A DNA stretch of 64,000 nucleotides from Clostridia bacterium (GCA_017522945.1 JAFWXT010000022.1:1-64000), one strand, 5' to 3'. Positions 35,034-44,444 are shown, counted from the first letter of the stretch. Notes: generated by a model not told the origin, from the sequence alone. Translations and numbers: made by a program.

Positions 35034-35250
35034 ATATTCTCCTTTCACACGCGCTTGCGCGCTTATGCGCATTTAATAGTATTAAAATATACTATATTAT
35101 AACACACTATTTTTGTTTTTTCAATTATTTTTAAGTCAAATTTGCTTATTGTATATTATTTTATAAATTTATTCATAGCCTTATAGTTTTGCTTTTTTGT
35201 GACATTTACGCTTTTTTTAATCAAAATTAAATGTTAATAATATACAAAAA

Positions 35251-35278
35251 AACCGAACTTTTTATTGAAAAGCTCGGC
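35251..35278 (-). terminator. Terminator of udk
   Basis: CCGA-A-CTTTT pairs with AAAAG-C-TCGG. The minus-strand tail is GGTTTTTTTG. A copy of the dispersed motif sits between it and the udk stop codon. Confidence 0.75.
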
Positions 35279-35299
35279 TAAAATTTATTAAAATATATG

Positions 35300-35318
35300 G
35301 CTATAAGTTGATTATCGC
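35300..35318 (+). repeat. Dispersed intergenic motif, copy 7
   Basis: GCTATAAGTTGATTATCGC, identical to copy 1 over all 19 nt, ends 4 nt before the udk stop codon (minus strand). Confidence 0.7.
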
Positions 35319-35322
35319 TATT

Positions 35323-35937
35323 TTAGCTTTTAATTTTATCAACTATTGTGCTAACTATCATATCAAAAGCATTTTTGTTATAACCACCTTCGGGAACGAT
35401 TACGTCGCTATATCTTTTAAATGGCTCGATATAACTTTCGTGCATAGGTTTAACCGTACTAACGTATTGCTCAACAACCGAATCAAGGCTACGCCCCCTT
35501 TCTTTTACGTCGCGAAGTATTCTTCTTAAAATTCTTACGTCGGCGTCGGTATCAACAAAAATTTTAATATCTAAAAGATTAACTATTTCGGGAATAGCAA
35601 AAAGCATAATACCTTCAACAATAATTACTTTTTTAGGTTCGGCGTGTATCCACTCATCCTTCCTTAAATGAGTGGTAAAATCATAGGTTGGATAATCAAT
35701 TGCTTTATCACATTTTAAGTCTAACAAATGAGAAACTAAAAGGTCACTATCAAAGGCATTTGGATGATCGTAATTTGTTTTTATTCTTTCTTCAAATGGC
35801 ATATGTGAGTTGTTTTTATAATAGCAATCCATACTAATAAGCAACGCATCGTCCTTTAAAGCGTTGTAAATTTTCTCGGCTAAAGTTGTTTTTCCACTAC
35901 CCGTTCCACCGCAAATGCCAATAATTAAATGCTCCAT
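35323..35937 (-). CDS. udk: Uridine kinase
   Basis: 204 residues from ATG 35937 (GGAG at 9 nt; the TTG further upstream would place the ribosome-binding site inside the gene). Walker A is ICGGTGSGKTTLAEKI. The nucleoside-binding segments ISMDCYYKNN, NYDHPNAFD and PTYDFTTHLR are intact, as are the LID Arg residues in RILRRILRDVKERGRS. It phosphorylates uridine and cytidine for pyrimidine salvage. Normal length. Confidence 0.95.
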   Translation of the reverse strand: MEHLIIGICGGTGSGKTTLAEKIYNALKDDALLISMDCYYKNNSHMPFEERIKTNYDHPNAFDSDLLVSHLLDLKCDKAIDYPTYDFTTHLRKDEWIHAEPKKVIIVEGIMLFAIPEIVNLLDIKIFVDTDADVRILRRILRDVKERGRSLDSVVEQYVSTVKPMHESYIEPFKRYSDVIVPEGGYNKNAFDMIVSTIVDKIKS

Positions 35938-36001
35938 TTTTATTATCTCCAAAGTTTAAAAGTTAGTCTATAAGCGCGCCAATAAACATTTTATAGTATA
36001 A

Positions 36002-36029
36002 AAGCCGATTGCATAAACGCCATCGGCTT
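36002..36029 (-). terminator. Terminator of the LRR lipoprotein gene
   Basis: AAGCCGAT pairs perfectly with ATCGGCTT around a 12-nt loop. The minus-strand tail TTTTAT lies 19 nt past the stop codon of 36048-36719. Confidence 0.8.
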
Positions 36030-36047
36030 ATATAAATTATAACACAA

Positions 36048-36719
36048 TTATTGTTTTACTGGTTTCCCGTTTTCATCTAAACGATAGTATGCGTTAGACG
36101 CCGAAATTTCAAACTCGGCACTTTCACTTATGCCGTTAAATGCGTTTTCACCTATTTCTCTAACATTGTGACCGATATAAACGCTGTTTAGCTTTGTGCA
36201 ATATTCAAACGCTGAAACACCGATAGTTTGAACTTTTTCGGGAAGATCTAATCTTCTAATAGCAAGACTTACGAAAGCGCGTTCACCGATAGTTACTAAT
36301 GAAGAGGGAAGATTCAATTCTTCTAAAGCGGTGCATCCGTAAAAAGCACCAACGCCAATTTCAACAAGCCCCTTATTAAAATATATTCTTGAAAGATTTT
36401 TGCAATCGTTAAAAGCGTTCGCACCCACAACCTTTACGTTTGAAGGTAAACAAAGCTCGATAATCGTTGCCGACATAAAACCTTTTGCATCGATTTGAGA
36501 AATACTATTACCGTTATACTCTTCTGGAATGTATAATTTTTCAGGAAGATTAGTAACATCTTTAGCCTTAACGCTATAACTGCCGTCGGCAAGTTCAGTA
36601 AAGGTAAAGTATTCGTTTGGCGTAGCTTCGTAAGTTTTAGGCTCAATACAGCCCACAACACCTAAAGCTGTTAACGAAAGAATAAAAAGTGAAAGAATTA
36701 ACGCTTTCAATGACTTCAT
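36048..36719 (-). CDS. BspA-like leucine-rich-repeat lipoprotein
   Basis: 223 residues. The signal sequence ends ALGVVGC with a fair lipobox, so Cys24 is probably lipidated and the protein held outside the membrane. After a 35-residue link come LRR_5 repeats (NSISQIDAKGF, then AFNDC, AFYGC, AFVS, AFEYC, AFNGI units spaced by about 23 residues). BspA-type repeats are often surface-exposed and adhesion-related. It shares the repeat type with the two cytoplasmic TIR proteins in this window but has no TIR domain. Ended by a clear terminator. Confidence 0.85.
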   Translation of the reverse strand: MKSLKALILSLFILSLTALGVVGCIEPKTYEATPNEYFTFTELADGSYSVKAKDVTNLPEKLYIPEEYNGNSISQIDAKGFMSATIIELCLPSNVKVVGANAFNDCKNLSRIYFNKGLVEIGVGAFYGCTALEELNLPSSLVTIGERAFVSLAIRRLDLPEKVQTIGVSAFEYCTKLNSVYIGHNVREIGENAFNGISESAEFEISASNAYYRLDENGKPVKQ

Positions 36720-36841
36720 AATAAACTCCTTATTATAAATGATTATAAACTTATTTTACACGTCAACAAATATAATACTTAATTATTATACAAGTTAAAC
36801 GCTATTTTGTCAATATTTTATTAAAAAAATAATTTATAAAT

Positions 36842-37888
36842 TTACTTTAAACCCACGCGAGCGCTCGCATTTAAGTCAAGCGAAGCAAAATTACCCTTTA
36901 AATATTGAATATAACCTTCGCTTGCAATCATAGCCGCATTGTCGGTACATAAATTTTTTGGTGGTAAAACAACTTTAAGCCCGTTTTTTGCACATTCGTT
37001 ATTCAGCCTTTCGCGCAAGTAGCCGTTTGCTACAACACCGCCACCTGCCGTAACGGTATCAACACCGCACTCTTTAGCTGCAAGTATAGCCTTTTCAACC
37101 AAAACGTCAACGGCAGAGCATTGAAAAGAACAAGCAACGTCGGCTTTGTTTATATCTTCACCCAACTGATTTGCCCTATGAACGTAATTTATAACCGCAG
37201 TTTTTAAACCGCTATATGAAAAATCGTAACCACCCTTACCTTTTAACATTAAGGGCAATTTAATATTAGGTTTACCTTCTTTTGCTAAACGCTCGATATT
37301 AGGTCCACCTGGATAATTTAACCCAAGCACTCTTGCAATCTTGTCAAAGGCTTCACCTACCGCATCGTCTAAAGTTCCGCCTAAAATATTAAAATTTTCG
37401 TAACTTTGAACTTCTATTATAGCGGTATGTCCACCACTTGCCAATAATGATATAAACGGTGGCTTTAACTTTTTATCAGCCAAGTAAATAGCAGCTAAAT
37501 GCCCCCTTATGTGGCTTACGGGAATAAGCGGTACTTGAAGGGAGTAAGCAAGAGCCTTTGCATACGAAAGCCCTACGAGTAGCGCGCCTAAAAGACCTGC
37601 ACCATAAGTTACGGCAACCGCGTCGATATCCTTTAGCGTAATACCTGCATTTTTTATAGCCCTATCAACTACAATCGAAAGTGCGGTAGTGTGTGCGCGC
37701 GAAGCAACTTCTGGAACTACACCGCCAAACTTAATATGTTCGGTCATTGAACTTTCTATTTCAGAAGAAAGTAATTCGTTTCTACCGCGTAAAACAGCAC
37801 AAGCAGTTTCATCGCAGGAAGATTCAATGGCTAAAATAATAGCATTTTCTTTTATAACGTGATTTGAAATAATATCCTGATAAGTCAT
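36842..37888 (-). CDS. tsaD: tRNA N6-threonylcarbamoyladenosine synthase subunit TsaD
   Basis: 348 residues. ASKHA-fold signatures: ILAIESSCDETACAVL, VVPEVASRAHT, VSHIRGHLAAIY (metal-binding His pair), ASGGHTAIIEV and YSGLKTAVINYV. TsaD, with TsaB and TsaE, transfers threonylcarbamoyl to A37 of ANN-reading tRNAs. tsaB and tsaE are not in the window. The gene starts 6 nt after the prfB stop codon and is likely cotranscribed with it. Confidence 0.96.
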   Translation of the reverse strand: MTYQDIISNHVIKENAIILAIESSCDETACAVLRGRNELLSSEIESSMTEHIKFGGVVPEVASRAHTTALSIVVDRAIKNAGITLKDIDAVAVTYGAGLLGALLVGLSYAKALAYSLQVPLIPVSHIRGHLAAIYLADKKLKPPFISLLASGGHTAIIEVQSYENFNILGGTLDDAVGEAFDKIARVLGLNYPGGPNIERLAKEGKPNIKLPLMLKGKGGYDFSYSGLKTAVINYVHRANQLGEDINKADVACSFQCSAVDVLVEKAILAAKECGVDTVTAGGGVVANGYLRERLNNECAKNGLKVVLPPKNLCTDNAAMIASEGYIQYLKGNFASLDLNASARVGLK

Positions 37889-37894
37889 TTTAGT

Positions 37895-38993
37895 TTATGA
37901 TTTTTTCAAATAATCAATAATAAACGCGTCGATATCCCCATCCATAACCGATTGAACGTTACCCGTTTCACAACCTGTACGGTGATCTTTAACCATAGTA
38001 TAAGGACAAAATACGTAAGAACGAATCTGACTACCCCATTCGATTTTTTTCATTTCGCCCTTAATCGACGCAGCTTCTTCCATTCTTTCGCTTTCGCGCT
38101 TTTCGATAAGCTTACTCATAAGCATTTTCATTGCTTGTTCACGGTTTTGCACTTGGCTTCGTTCGTTTTGACAAGCAACTATAATACCCGTCGGTAAATG
38201 CGTAATTCTTATAGCGGATTCGGTTTTGTTTACGTGTTGCCCACCAGCACCACTTGAACGGAAGGTATCAACCTTTAACTCTTCGGGACGAATAACGATT
38301 TCGCCCATATCTTCAATTTCGGGCATAACTTCAACTGACGAGAAAGAAGTATGCCTTCTTGCATTTGAATCAAAAGGAGAAATACGAACCAACCTATGAA
38401 CACCCTTTTCTGCCTTTAAATATCCGTATGCATTATCGCCTGCAATTTTAAAGGTAACGCTTTTAATGCCCGCTTCATCGCCAGCAAGTCTATCGTATTC
38501 AGTAAGCGTAAAGCCGTGCTTTTCAGCGTAGCAAATATACATACGATATAACATTTCCGTCCAGTCGCATGCCTCAGTTCCGCCTGCTCCCGCGTGTAAG
38601 GTCATAATAGCATCCAAGCCGTCATACTTACCGCGAAGTAAGGTTTGAAGCCTTAATTCTTCAATATCCTTTTCTGCGATTTCTAAATCTCGCTCAATAT
38701 CGGGCGCATACGATTCATCGTTTTCTTCTTCAACGAGCGTTAAAAAATCTTCAACGTCGTCAACAGCTTTAACGGTTTTATCAAATACCGAAAGTTTATT
38801 TTTTATTTGTTGTAATTTTTTAGATACTTGAGTTGATTTTTCTAAATCACCCCAAACCTCAGGTAGTTCTAACTGAGCTTCAAGTTCTTTTTGTTCTTCT
38901 CTTAACTTATCAACGTCAAAGAGAGTACCCTGCCTCTTTCAGGGTGTCTCGAAGTTGGCGTATCTTTTGAGTATAAATATCTGTTCTAAGCAT
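37895..38993 (-). CDS. prfB: Peptide chain release factor 2, with programmed +1 frameshift
   Basis: Two reading frames join to 365 residues, the normal RF2 length. Frame one starts at ATG 38993 (AGGAGG upstream) and reads 25 codons to CTT TGA at 38921-38916. A +1 slip on CTT continues as GAC in the second frame to 37895. This is the classic RF2 autoregulatory site (CTTTGAC), with a Shine-Dalgarno-like AGGG just upstream: low RF2 slows termination at UGA and raises frameshifting. The product has GAGGQHVNKTES (GGQ, peptidyl-tRNA hydrolysis) and SPFDSNARRH (SPF, UGA recognition). It is not a pseudogene. It lies between secA and tsaD. Confidence 0.96.
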
Positions 38994-39101
38994 ACCAAAC
39001 CTCCTAACAGTTATCAAAAAAGCACGGCAATAGCACCGTAAACTGCATATATTACGAATGCTATAGCCTATGATTGTAAGTTGCGCTTACATCAATATAT
39101 T

Positions 39102-39121
39102 ACAAATATGCTTATATTTGT
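39102..39121. other. Hairpin downstream of secA
   Basis: ACAAATAT pairs perfectly with ATATTTGT around GCTT, 9 nt past the secA stop codon. A second hairpin, TGTAAG-TTGCG-CTTACA, lies at 39074-39090. Neither has a T-run, so termination is uncertain; they could protect the 3' end. Confidence 0.4.
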
Positions 39122-39129
39122 GTTACCAA

Positions 39130-41871
39130 TTATCTGCCGCAACAGTTTTTATACTTTTTACCCGAACCGCAAGGACATGGGTCGTTACGACCAACCACAG
39201 CGCCCTTATTAACTACGGTTTTAGGTTCGTTTTGAAGTGCACCGCCACTTTGAACTAAATTTTTCTTTTCGTTTTGAGTTGGTACTTTTTCAACTTCAAT
39301 CTTTAATAGATATTTTACGGTATCTTCTTGAATACTTGCCGTCATTTCTTCATACATTTCAAGACCTTCTCTCTTGTAAGAAATTAACGGATCTTCGTTT
39401 GCATAACTACGTAGTGAAATACCCCTCTTTAATCTGTCCATCATATCGATGTGGTCAATCCACTTAGTATCAACCGTTTTTAAAAGGATAATGCGTTCAA
39501 CTTCGTGGTAGTCGATACCTCTTTCTTTATAATCTTCAATTTTATCTTCATAACATTCTATAACTTTTTTAACTGTGTTTTCAATAATAAACTTTGCATC
39601 CCAGTTAATAAGTTTTTCACGAGTAATAAAGTCAGTTCCTGCAGGTAAAGCTCTTTCGTTTAATAATTTATTTAAAGCATCAATATCCCAAGAAGAAGGG
39701 TCTTGAGATACATTAACTACTTGATGGAAAAGATCCTCTACGTAATCGGGAATAAGATTTAAAACGTCGTCATGAACGTTTTCACCGCGTAAAACCTTCA
39801 TTCTTTCTTCATACATAGCCTTTCTTTGACGGTCCATAACGTCGTCGTAGCCAAGTATATGCTTTCTTATACCAAAGTTTTTACCTTCGATAGTATGTTG
39901 AGCACTTTGAATACGCTTAGTAAGCATTTTTGCTTCAATAGGCATATCTTCATCAACCTTAAGTGCCGTATAAATTTTTTGTATTCTTTCGCCACCAAAA
40001 CGGCTTGCAAGTTCGTCTTCAAGTGAAATAAAGAACTTTGAAAAACCTGGGTCTCCTTGACGGCCAGCACGACCTCTAAGCTGGTTGTCAATACGACGTG
40101 ATTCGTGACGTTCAGTACCTAAAATGTATAACCCGCCAAGTTCGGCAACTTGTTTCTTTTCAGCTTCGGTAACTTTTGAGTGCTCTTCTAATAAAGCGCG
40201 ATATTTAGCGCGAACTTCTTCAACTTCTTCAGAAACGTTTTGAATGTAAGATACAGCCATTTCGATAATTTCTTCCGAAACGCCGTGATTTCTTAAATCC
40301 TGTTTAGCAAGATATTCAGGGTTACCGCCAAGCAAAATATCCGTACCACGACCAGCCATGTTGGTTGCGATAGTTACAGCGCCAAGTTTACCTGCTTGAG
40401 CAATAATTTCCGCTTCGCGACGGTGGTTTTTAGCGTTTAAGATTTGGTGACGAACTCTACGTTTTAAAAGCTCGCGTGAAATTTCTTCCGATTTTTCAAC
40501 GGTAACCGTACCAACTAACACCGGTTGTCCTTTTTCGTTAAGCTCAACGATTTTGTCGATAATAGCCTTTAATTTACCCCTGTGTGTTGGATAAATTACG
40601 TCTTGCTCGTCAATTCTTTGAAGTGGCTTATTTGTAGGAATTTCTAAAACGTCTAAGCCGTAAATGGTTTTAAATTCTTCCTCTTCGGTTTTAGCAGTAC
40701 CCGTCATACCCGAAAGTTTGCTATAAAGACGGAAATAGTTTTGGAAGGTAATCGTAGCTTGAGTTTGGTTTTCGTTACGGATAGTAACTCTTTCCTTTGC
40801 TTCGATTGCTTGGTGTAAACCTTCAGAATATCTACGACCTATCATTAAACGACCTGTAAATTCGTCAACAATAATAATTTCGTTATCTTGAACGATATAG
40901 TCGTTGTCTCGCTTAAAAATATGATGAGCCTTTAACGCTTGTTGGATATGATGGTTTAAATCTGCGTGTTCAATATCGGCAAGATTGTCAATACCGAAAA
41001 ATCTTTCAGCCTTTTTAGAACCACTTTCGGTAATTTGAACTGATTTTTCTTTTAAGTTAATAATAAAGTCAATAACTGCACCATCGTCAGTTTGCTCTTC
41101 ATTATCCTTTTCATCTAAAGTTTTTCTTCCTTTTAAAGTGCGAACAAATTTATCAGCTTGAGCGTAAATTTCGCTTGACTTTCTACCCCTGCCCGAAATA
41201 ATAAGCGGAGTTCTCGCTTCGTCGATTAAAATCGAGTCAACTTCGTCCACAATAGCAAAGTTTAGCCCACGTTGAACCATTTGGTTAAGGTGAACTTTTA
41301 AATTATCACGAAGGTAGTCGAAACCAAATTCGTTATTCGTTCCGTAAGTGATATCGCAAGCGTATGCTTTACGCTTTTCGTCATCGTTAAGTTCATGAAC
41401 GTTAACGCCTACCGTTAAACCTAAAAAGCGGTGAACCTTACCCATCCAGTCAGCGTCACGCTTTGCTAAGTAATCGTTAACAGTAACAACGTGCACGCCC
41501 TTACCGGTAAGCGCGTTAAGGTATGAAGGTAAAGTAGCCATAAGGGTTTTACCTTCACCAGTTTTAAGTTCCGCAACACGACCTTGGTGTACGCATATAC
41601 CACCCATAAGTTGAACTTTATAGTGGCGCATATTTAAAACTCTGTAAGATGCTTCGCGAACAACAGCAAAAGCTTCGGGTAAAATACTATCTAAGGTCTC
41701 ACCCTTTTTTAGCCTTTCTTTAAAAATTTGTGTTTGACCGCGTAGTTCTTCATCGCTCATTTTTTCATAGGTTGGTGACATTGCCATAATTTCGTCGGCC
41801 ATTGCACCTATTTTACGTAAGCTACGGCGGGAATCGGAATTTAAAATATATTTAATTAGTCCCATTTGCAT
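39130..41871 (-). CDS. secA: Preprotein translocase ATPase SecA
   Basis: 913 residues, long for Firmicutes but normal overall. DEAD-type motor motifs: AELKTGEGKTLMATLP (Walker A), VDEVDSILIDEARTPL, and GRAGRQGDPGFSKFF in the second half. The preprotein-cross-linking and helical scaffold domains follow. The C-terminus is a linker plus the zinc motif RNDPCPCGSGKKYKNCCGR, which binds SecB and phospholipid in E. coli. Two starts (41871 and 41865) are both near GGAG. A SecB-like gene lies directly upstream, making the zinc tail meaningful. Own promoter at 41902-41930. Confidence 0.97.
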   Translation of the reverse strand: MQMGLIKYILNSDSRRSLRKIGAMADEIMAMSPTYEKMSDEELRGQTQIFKERLKKGETLDSILPEAFAVVREASYRVLNMRHYKVQLMGGICVHQGRVAELKTGEGKTLMATLPSYLNALTGKGVHVVTVNDYLAKRDADWMGKVHRFLGLTVGVNVHELNDDEKRKAYACDITYGTNNEFGFDYLRDNLKVHLNQMVQRGLNFAIVDEVDSILIDEARTPLIISGRGRKSSEIYAQADKFVRTLKGRKTLDEKDNEEQTDDGAVIDFIINLKEKSVQITESGSKKAERFFGIDNLADIEHADLNHHIQQALKAHHIFKRDNDYIVQDNEIIIVDEFTGRLMIGRRYSEGLHQAIEAKERVTIRNENQTQATITFQNYFRLYSKLSGMTGTAKTEEEEFKTIYGLDVLEIPTNKPLQRIDEQDVIYPTHRGKLKAIIDKIVELNEKGQPVLVGTVTVEKSEEISRELLKRRVRHQILNAKNHRREAEIIAQAGKLGAVTIATNMAGRGTDILLGGNPEYLAKQDLRNHGVSEEIIEMAVSYIQNVSEEVEEVRAKYRALLEEHSKVTEAEKKQVAELGGLYILGTERHESRRIDNQLRGRAGRQGDPGFSKFFISLEDELASRFGGERIQKIYTALKVDEDMPIEAKMLTKRIQSAQHTIEGKNFGIRKHILGYDDVMDRQRKAMYEERMKVLRGENVHDDVLNLIPDYVEDLFHQVVNVSQDPSSWDIDALNKLLNERALPAGTDFITREKLINWDAKFIIENTVKKVIECYEDKIEDYKERGIDYHEVERIILLKTVDTKWIDHIDMMDRLKRGISLRSYANEDPLISYKREGLEMYEEMTASIQEDTVKYLLKIEVEKVPTQNEKKNLVQSGGALQNEPKTVVNKGAVVGRNDPCPCGSGKKYKNCCGR

Positions 41872-41901
41872 ATAACTCCATTATGATTTCTATTAAATAT
41901 T

Positions 41902-41930
41902 ATTATACTTTATTTTTTTATATAAGTAAA
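41902..41930 (-). promoter_or_regulatory. Sigma-A type promoter for secA
   Basis: Minus strand: TTTACT (41930-41925), 17-nt spacer, TATAAT (41907-41902), giving a short leader of about 25 nt. Confidence 0.55.
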
Positions 41931-42040
41931 CTGTTTTTTTGGCGTTTTTATATACATAAAAAAATTTTTTGCTAAATTTGTCTAATTTTATTCAGTTTTT
42001 AAGCAAAATTTAGTTTAAAATAAATTTTAACCCAAAATAA

Positions 42041-42070
42041 AAGTACGGCTACAATTTGCAGTCGTACTTT
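42041..42070 (-). terminator. Terminator of the SecB-like gene
   Basis: AAGTACG-G-CT pairs with AG-T-CGTACTT around ACAATTTGC. The minus-strand tail is TTTTATTTT. It separates the SecB-like transcript from secA. Confidence 0.8.
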
Positions 42071-42099
42071 ATTTAAAGCTTACTTTAATACTTATTGAT

Positions 42100-42537
42100 T
42101 TAGTTTAAGCCTTGTGGCTTTTTAATAATAAATTTATCAACCTGCTCGCTTTCGGTTAGTTGTTCTGGAATAACCGTTGGTAAAATATATGCAGGTATAT
42201 TGCATTGAAGTGTAAAACTTGAAACGATTGAGCGAAGATAAGGATATAAAACGTTAAACGCTTCACTCACTTGAGCCTTTTGAGTAACTTCGTCAACCGC
42301 GCTTGCATCTTTAAGTTTAAAAGTTCCTGCTAAGGCAACCTTTAGATTAAAAGGAACTGGCGCTGATATATCTTCGTTAATTTTTAAAGTTAAATTAACA
42401 AACAAGTTATCTTCTTTTTTAGCTGCTTTACATTCAATCTTTGGTTTAATTTGGAAAGATACGTTTCCAGTAATTGCTTCGTTAAATTTAAAATCTAATT
42501 CGTTTACTCTATAGTAAGCTAATGAAATATTAGGCAT
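42100..42537 (-). CDS. SecB-like export chaperone
   Basis: 145 residues from ATG 42537 (GAGGGG upstream). The C-terminal half is clearly SecB-like: VSEAFNVLYPYLRSIVSSFT and LQCNIPAYILPTVIPEQL match the SecB helix PYxRExISxxxxxxxxPxxxL region. The N-terminal half has the beta-sheet pattern of the fold. SecB keeps preproteins unfolded and hands them to SecA. Classical SecB is a proteobacterial protein; Firmicutes carry scattered SecB-like proteins, some as chaperones of toxin-antitoxin systems. No toxin-antitoxin genes are here; the neighbour is secA, which favours an export role (inference). Confidence 0.8.
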   Translation of the reverse strand: MPNISLAYYRVNELDFKFNEAITGNVSFQIKPKIECKAAKKEDNLFVNLTLKINEDISAPVPFNLKVALAGTFKLKDASAVDEVTQKAQVSEAFNVLYPYLRSIVSSFTLQCNIPAYILPTVIPEQLTESEQVDKFIIKKPQGLN

Positions 42538-42570
42538 AAATAAACCCCTCTGTTTAATAATTACCATAGC

Positions 42571-42599
42571 ATTTTAGCATATTAGCCCAGTATTGTCAA
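42571..42599 (-). promoter_or_regulatory. Sigma-A type promoter for the SecB-like gene
   Basis: Minus strand: TTGACA (42599-42594), 17-nt spacer, TAAAAT (42576-42571). Confidence 0.7.
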
Positions 42600-42695
42600 G
42601 AAACTACTAAGCCATTTTTTTAATTTTTATTACTAAGGTTGCAAACAACGGTGATTTTTATAAAGTTTCATTCTTCGTTTTTAATAATCCAACAC

Positions 42696-44435
42696 TTACA
42701 ACAATAGTGTTCCGTCGGTACTCTCTATTACTTTAAAAATTTGAAGTTCGTGACCGGTTAGGGCATCAACGTAAATATAAAACTCTCCTTCTTCCCCCTT
42801 TCCAGAAAATTCATAAGCAAGCCTTTCTTTTCCTGAAGGCATAGGAATATAAGCAAGCCTTGCGCTTTCAATCACAATATCTTGTGAAATTCTTTTTTCT
42901 GCTTCTTCAACGGTTATTTGCGGAGTTGGAATTTCGCGCTCTTTATGATTTAGTAAATACAATCTTGCATCAACGTCACACACAAGACCGCTACCCATAC
43001 ATACGCTAACCTTTATTAAATCACCGTATAAAATTATCTCGCCACCTTCGGTAACCGAAGCAAAATTTATAAAGGTAGTATTATCTTGTTCGGTAGTCCA
43101 CACCGCTTTAATCGACTTATAACCGCACTTATTTAAAAATGCACGTGCGATTACAATACACTCGTCCCTGTCATATTTTTGCTCGGTTGAAGGGTGGAAA
43201 AAGTTACTCATAACAAGTTTACCGCTTTCGGAAATTTGAACGAAAAAGTCTTTATCAAGTGCCTTTGCCTTAATGTTATAAGCCTTAAAACCTTTACCTT
43301 CAGCCATGCCTGCAAGTTCAACTTCTTTTAGATTATAATCGGCGTAATATTGCTCAAATAATTTTAGCGCTTGTTCTTTATCAATTTTATCGGCTTGACC
43401 TTCTGCCGTTTTTGCTCCGTCCTTACTGCTTTGCTCAGGCTCATCGGCAAACGGACCGTCGTAAATCATTTTAGGATATTCAAGCGAATGATATTCAAGC
43501 TCGTTAAAAGCTATTAAAACAGGATTATTTTCTTCACCAGAAAGCAATGTTACAAAGTTAAAATCTTCCCCCATTTCATCGGCAAGTTCATGCAGACCTT
43601 TTTGCAAATCCGAGTTTATTTTTCTAAGTTCTTTTAGGGTTGAAATATCGCTTTCACTAAAAGAAAGTCCGTCTATAAGCTTGTTATTAAGGTATTTACT
43701 AAAATCCGCAACTTGGTTCATATACTTCATAGTGTTGTGCTTCGCGCTATCGTCAAGCGGTAAAGAAGCAAGGTCGTTTTCAGCAATCGAAGCTTCAACG
43801 ATAACGTCTGAAAGTATTCTTTGTTTATTATTGTTATCGCCCGACACTGTTAGTTTGCTTAAATTTACTTCAATATTATCAACACAGTCAATCAAGTCGT
43901 AAAAACTGCGTGCGTAAGAATTTGAAAGCATTCCTTCTCCACCACCACGCATATAGGTATTATAAATTAAGATTGTACTTAAAATTACGCATACTGTAGC
44001 CAACGAAATTACCGCAGCAAGCCAACCACCTATACCACGAGAACTGTTAAGTTGTCTTTTCTCCCTACGCTCGGCAACTATTCTTGCGTTTTGATCGTTT
44101 ACAAGTTTGTTACGCTCTTTTTGCTCTTCTCTTTTAAGATGGTCACGCCTTGCAAGTCTTTCTTCTCTCTTTTGAATTTTAAGTTCTTTAATGCGTTGTT
44201 TTTGTTCAGCTTTCATTTTTCTTCTTTGTTCATTTAATTCTTCGCGTTTTTGCTTATTTATTAAAGATTCTCTTTTGCCGTCGTCCATGCGTTCGTTTAT
44301 TTCATTCTCGTCAAAAGTGGTGTTAACCGACATATCGGGGTATATTGTTCCTTCTTCAGTATGATAAACCCCAGTTTTTTCATTAACCAAATTTTCGCTT
44401 TTTTCTATTGCGTTATTAAATTTCTTTTTATCCAT
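42696..44435 (-). CDS. ypeB: Germination protein YpeB with extended charged N-terminus
   Basis: 579 residues. A membrane helix lies at about 135-160 (IGGWLAAVISLATVCVILST). C-terminal to it is the YpeB helical region, then PepSY-type repeats near the end (AEKRISQDIVIESARLAYIP and EFYIYVDALTGHELQIFKVI). YpeB holds the spore cortex-lytic enzyme SleB inactive and stable in the dormant spore, and sleB lies just upstream in the same operon (9 nt apart). Bacillus YpeB begins almost at its membrane helix. Here a Lys/Arg/Glu-rich coiled coil of about 85 residues (about 45-130) comes first, plausibly reaching into the spore core. That extension is unusual. Confidence 0.9.
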   Translation of the reverse strand: MDKKKFNNAIEKSENLVNEKTGVYHTEEGTIYPDMSVNTTFDENEINERMDDGKRESLINKQKREELNEQRRKMKAEQKQRIKELKIQKREERLARRDHLKREEQKERNKLVNDQNARIVAERREKRQLNSSRGIGGWLAAVISLATVCVILSTILIYNTYMRGGGEGMLSNSYARSFYDLIDCVDNIEVNLSKLTVSGDNNNKQRILSDVIVEASIAENDLASLPLDDSAKHNTMKYMNQVADFSKYLNNKLIDGLSFSESDISTLKELRKINSDLQKGLHELADEMGEDFNFVTLLSGEENNPVLIAFNELEYHSLEYPKMIYDGPFADEPEQSSKDGAKTAEGQADKIDKEQALKLFEQYYADYNLKEVELAGMAEGKGFKAYNIKAKALDKDFFVQISESGKLVMSNFFHPSTEQKYDRDECIVIARAFLNKCGYKSIKAVWTTEQDNTTFINFASVTEGGEIILYGDLIKVSVCMGSGLVCDVDARLYLLNHKEREIPTPQITVEEAEKRISQDIVIESARLAYIPMPSGKERLAYEFSGKGEEGEFYIYVDALTGHELQIFKVIESTDGTLLL

Positions 44436-44444
44436 ATTACCCCC

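Noticed and set aside
37895-38993. prfB as a frameshifted pseudogene
   Set aside because: The break is at CTT TGA C with the correct downstream frame, which is the known RF2 autoregulatory site.
42100-42537. SecB-like chaperone as part of a toxin-antitoxin system
   Set aside because: No toxin or antitoxin gene is adjacent; neighbours are secA and ypeB.
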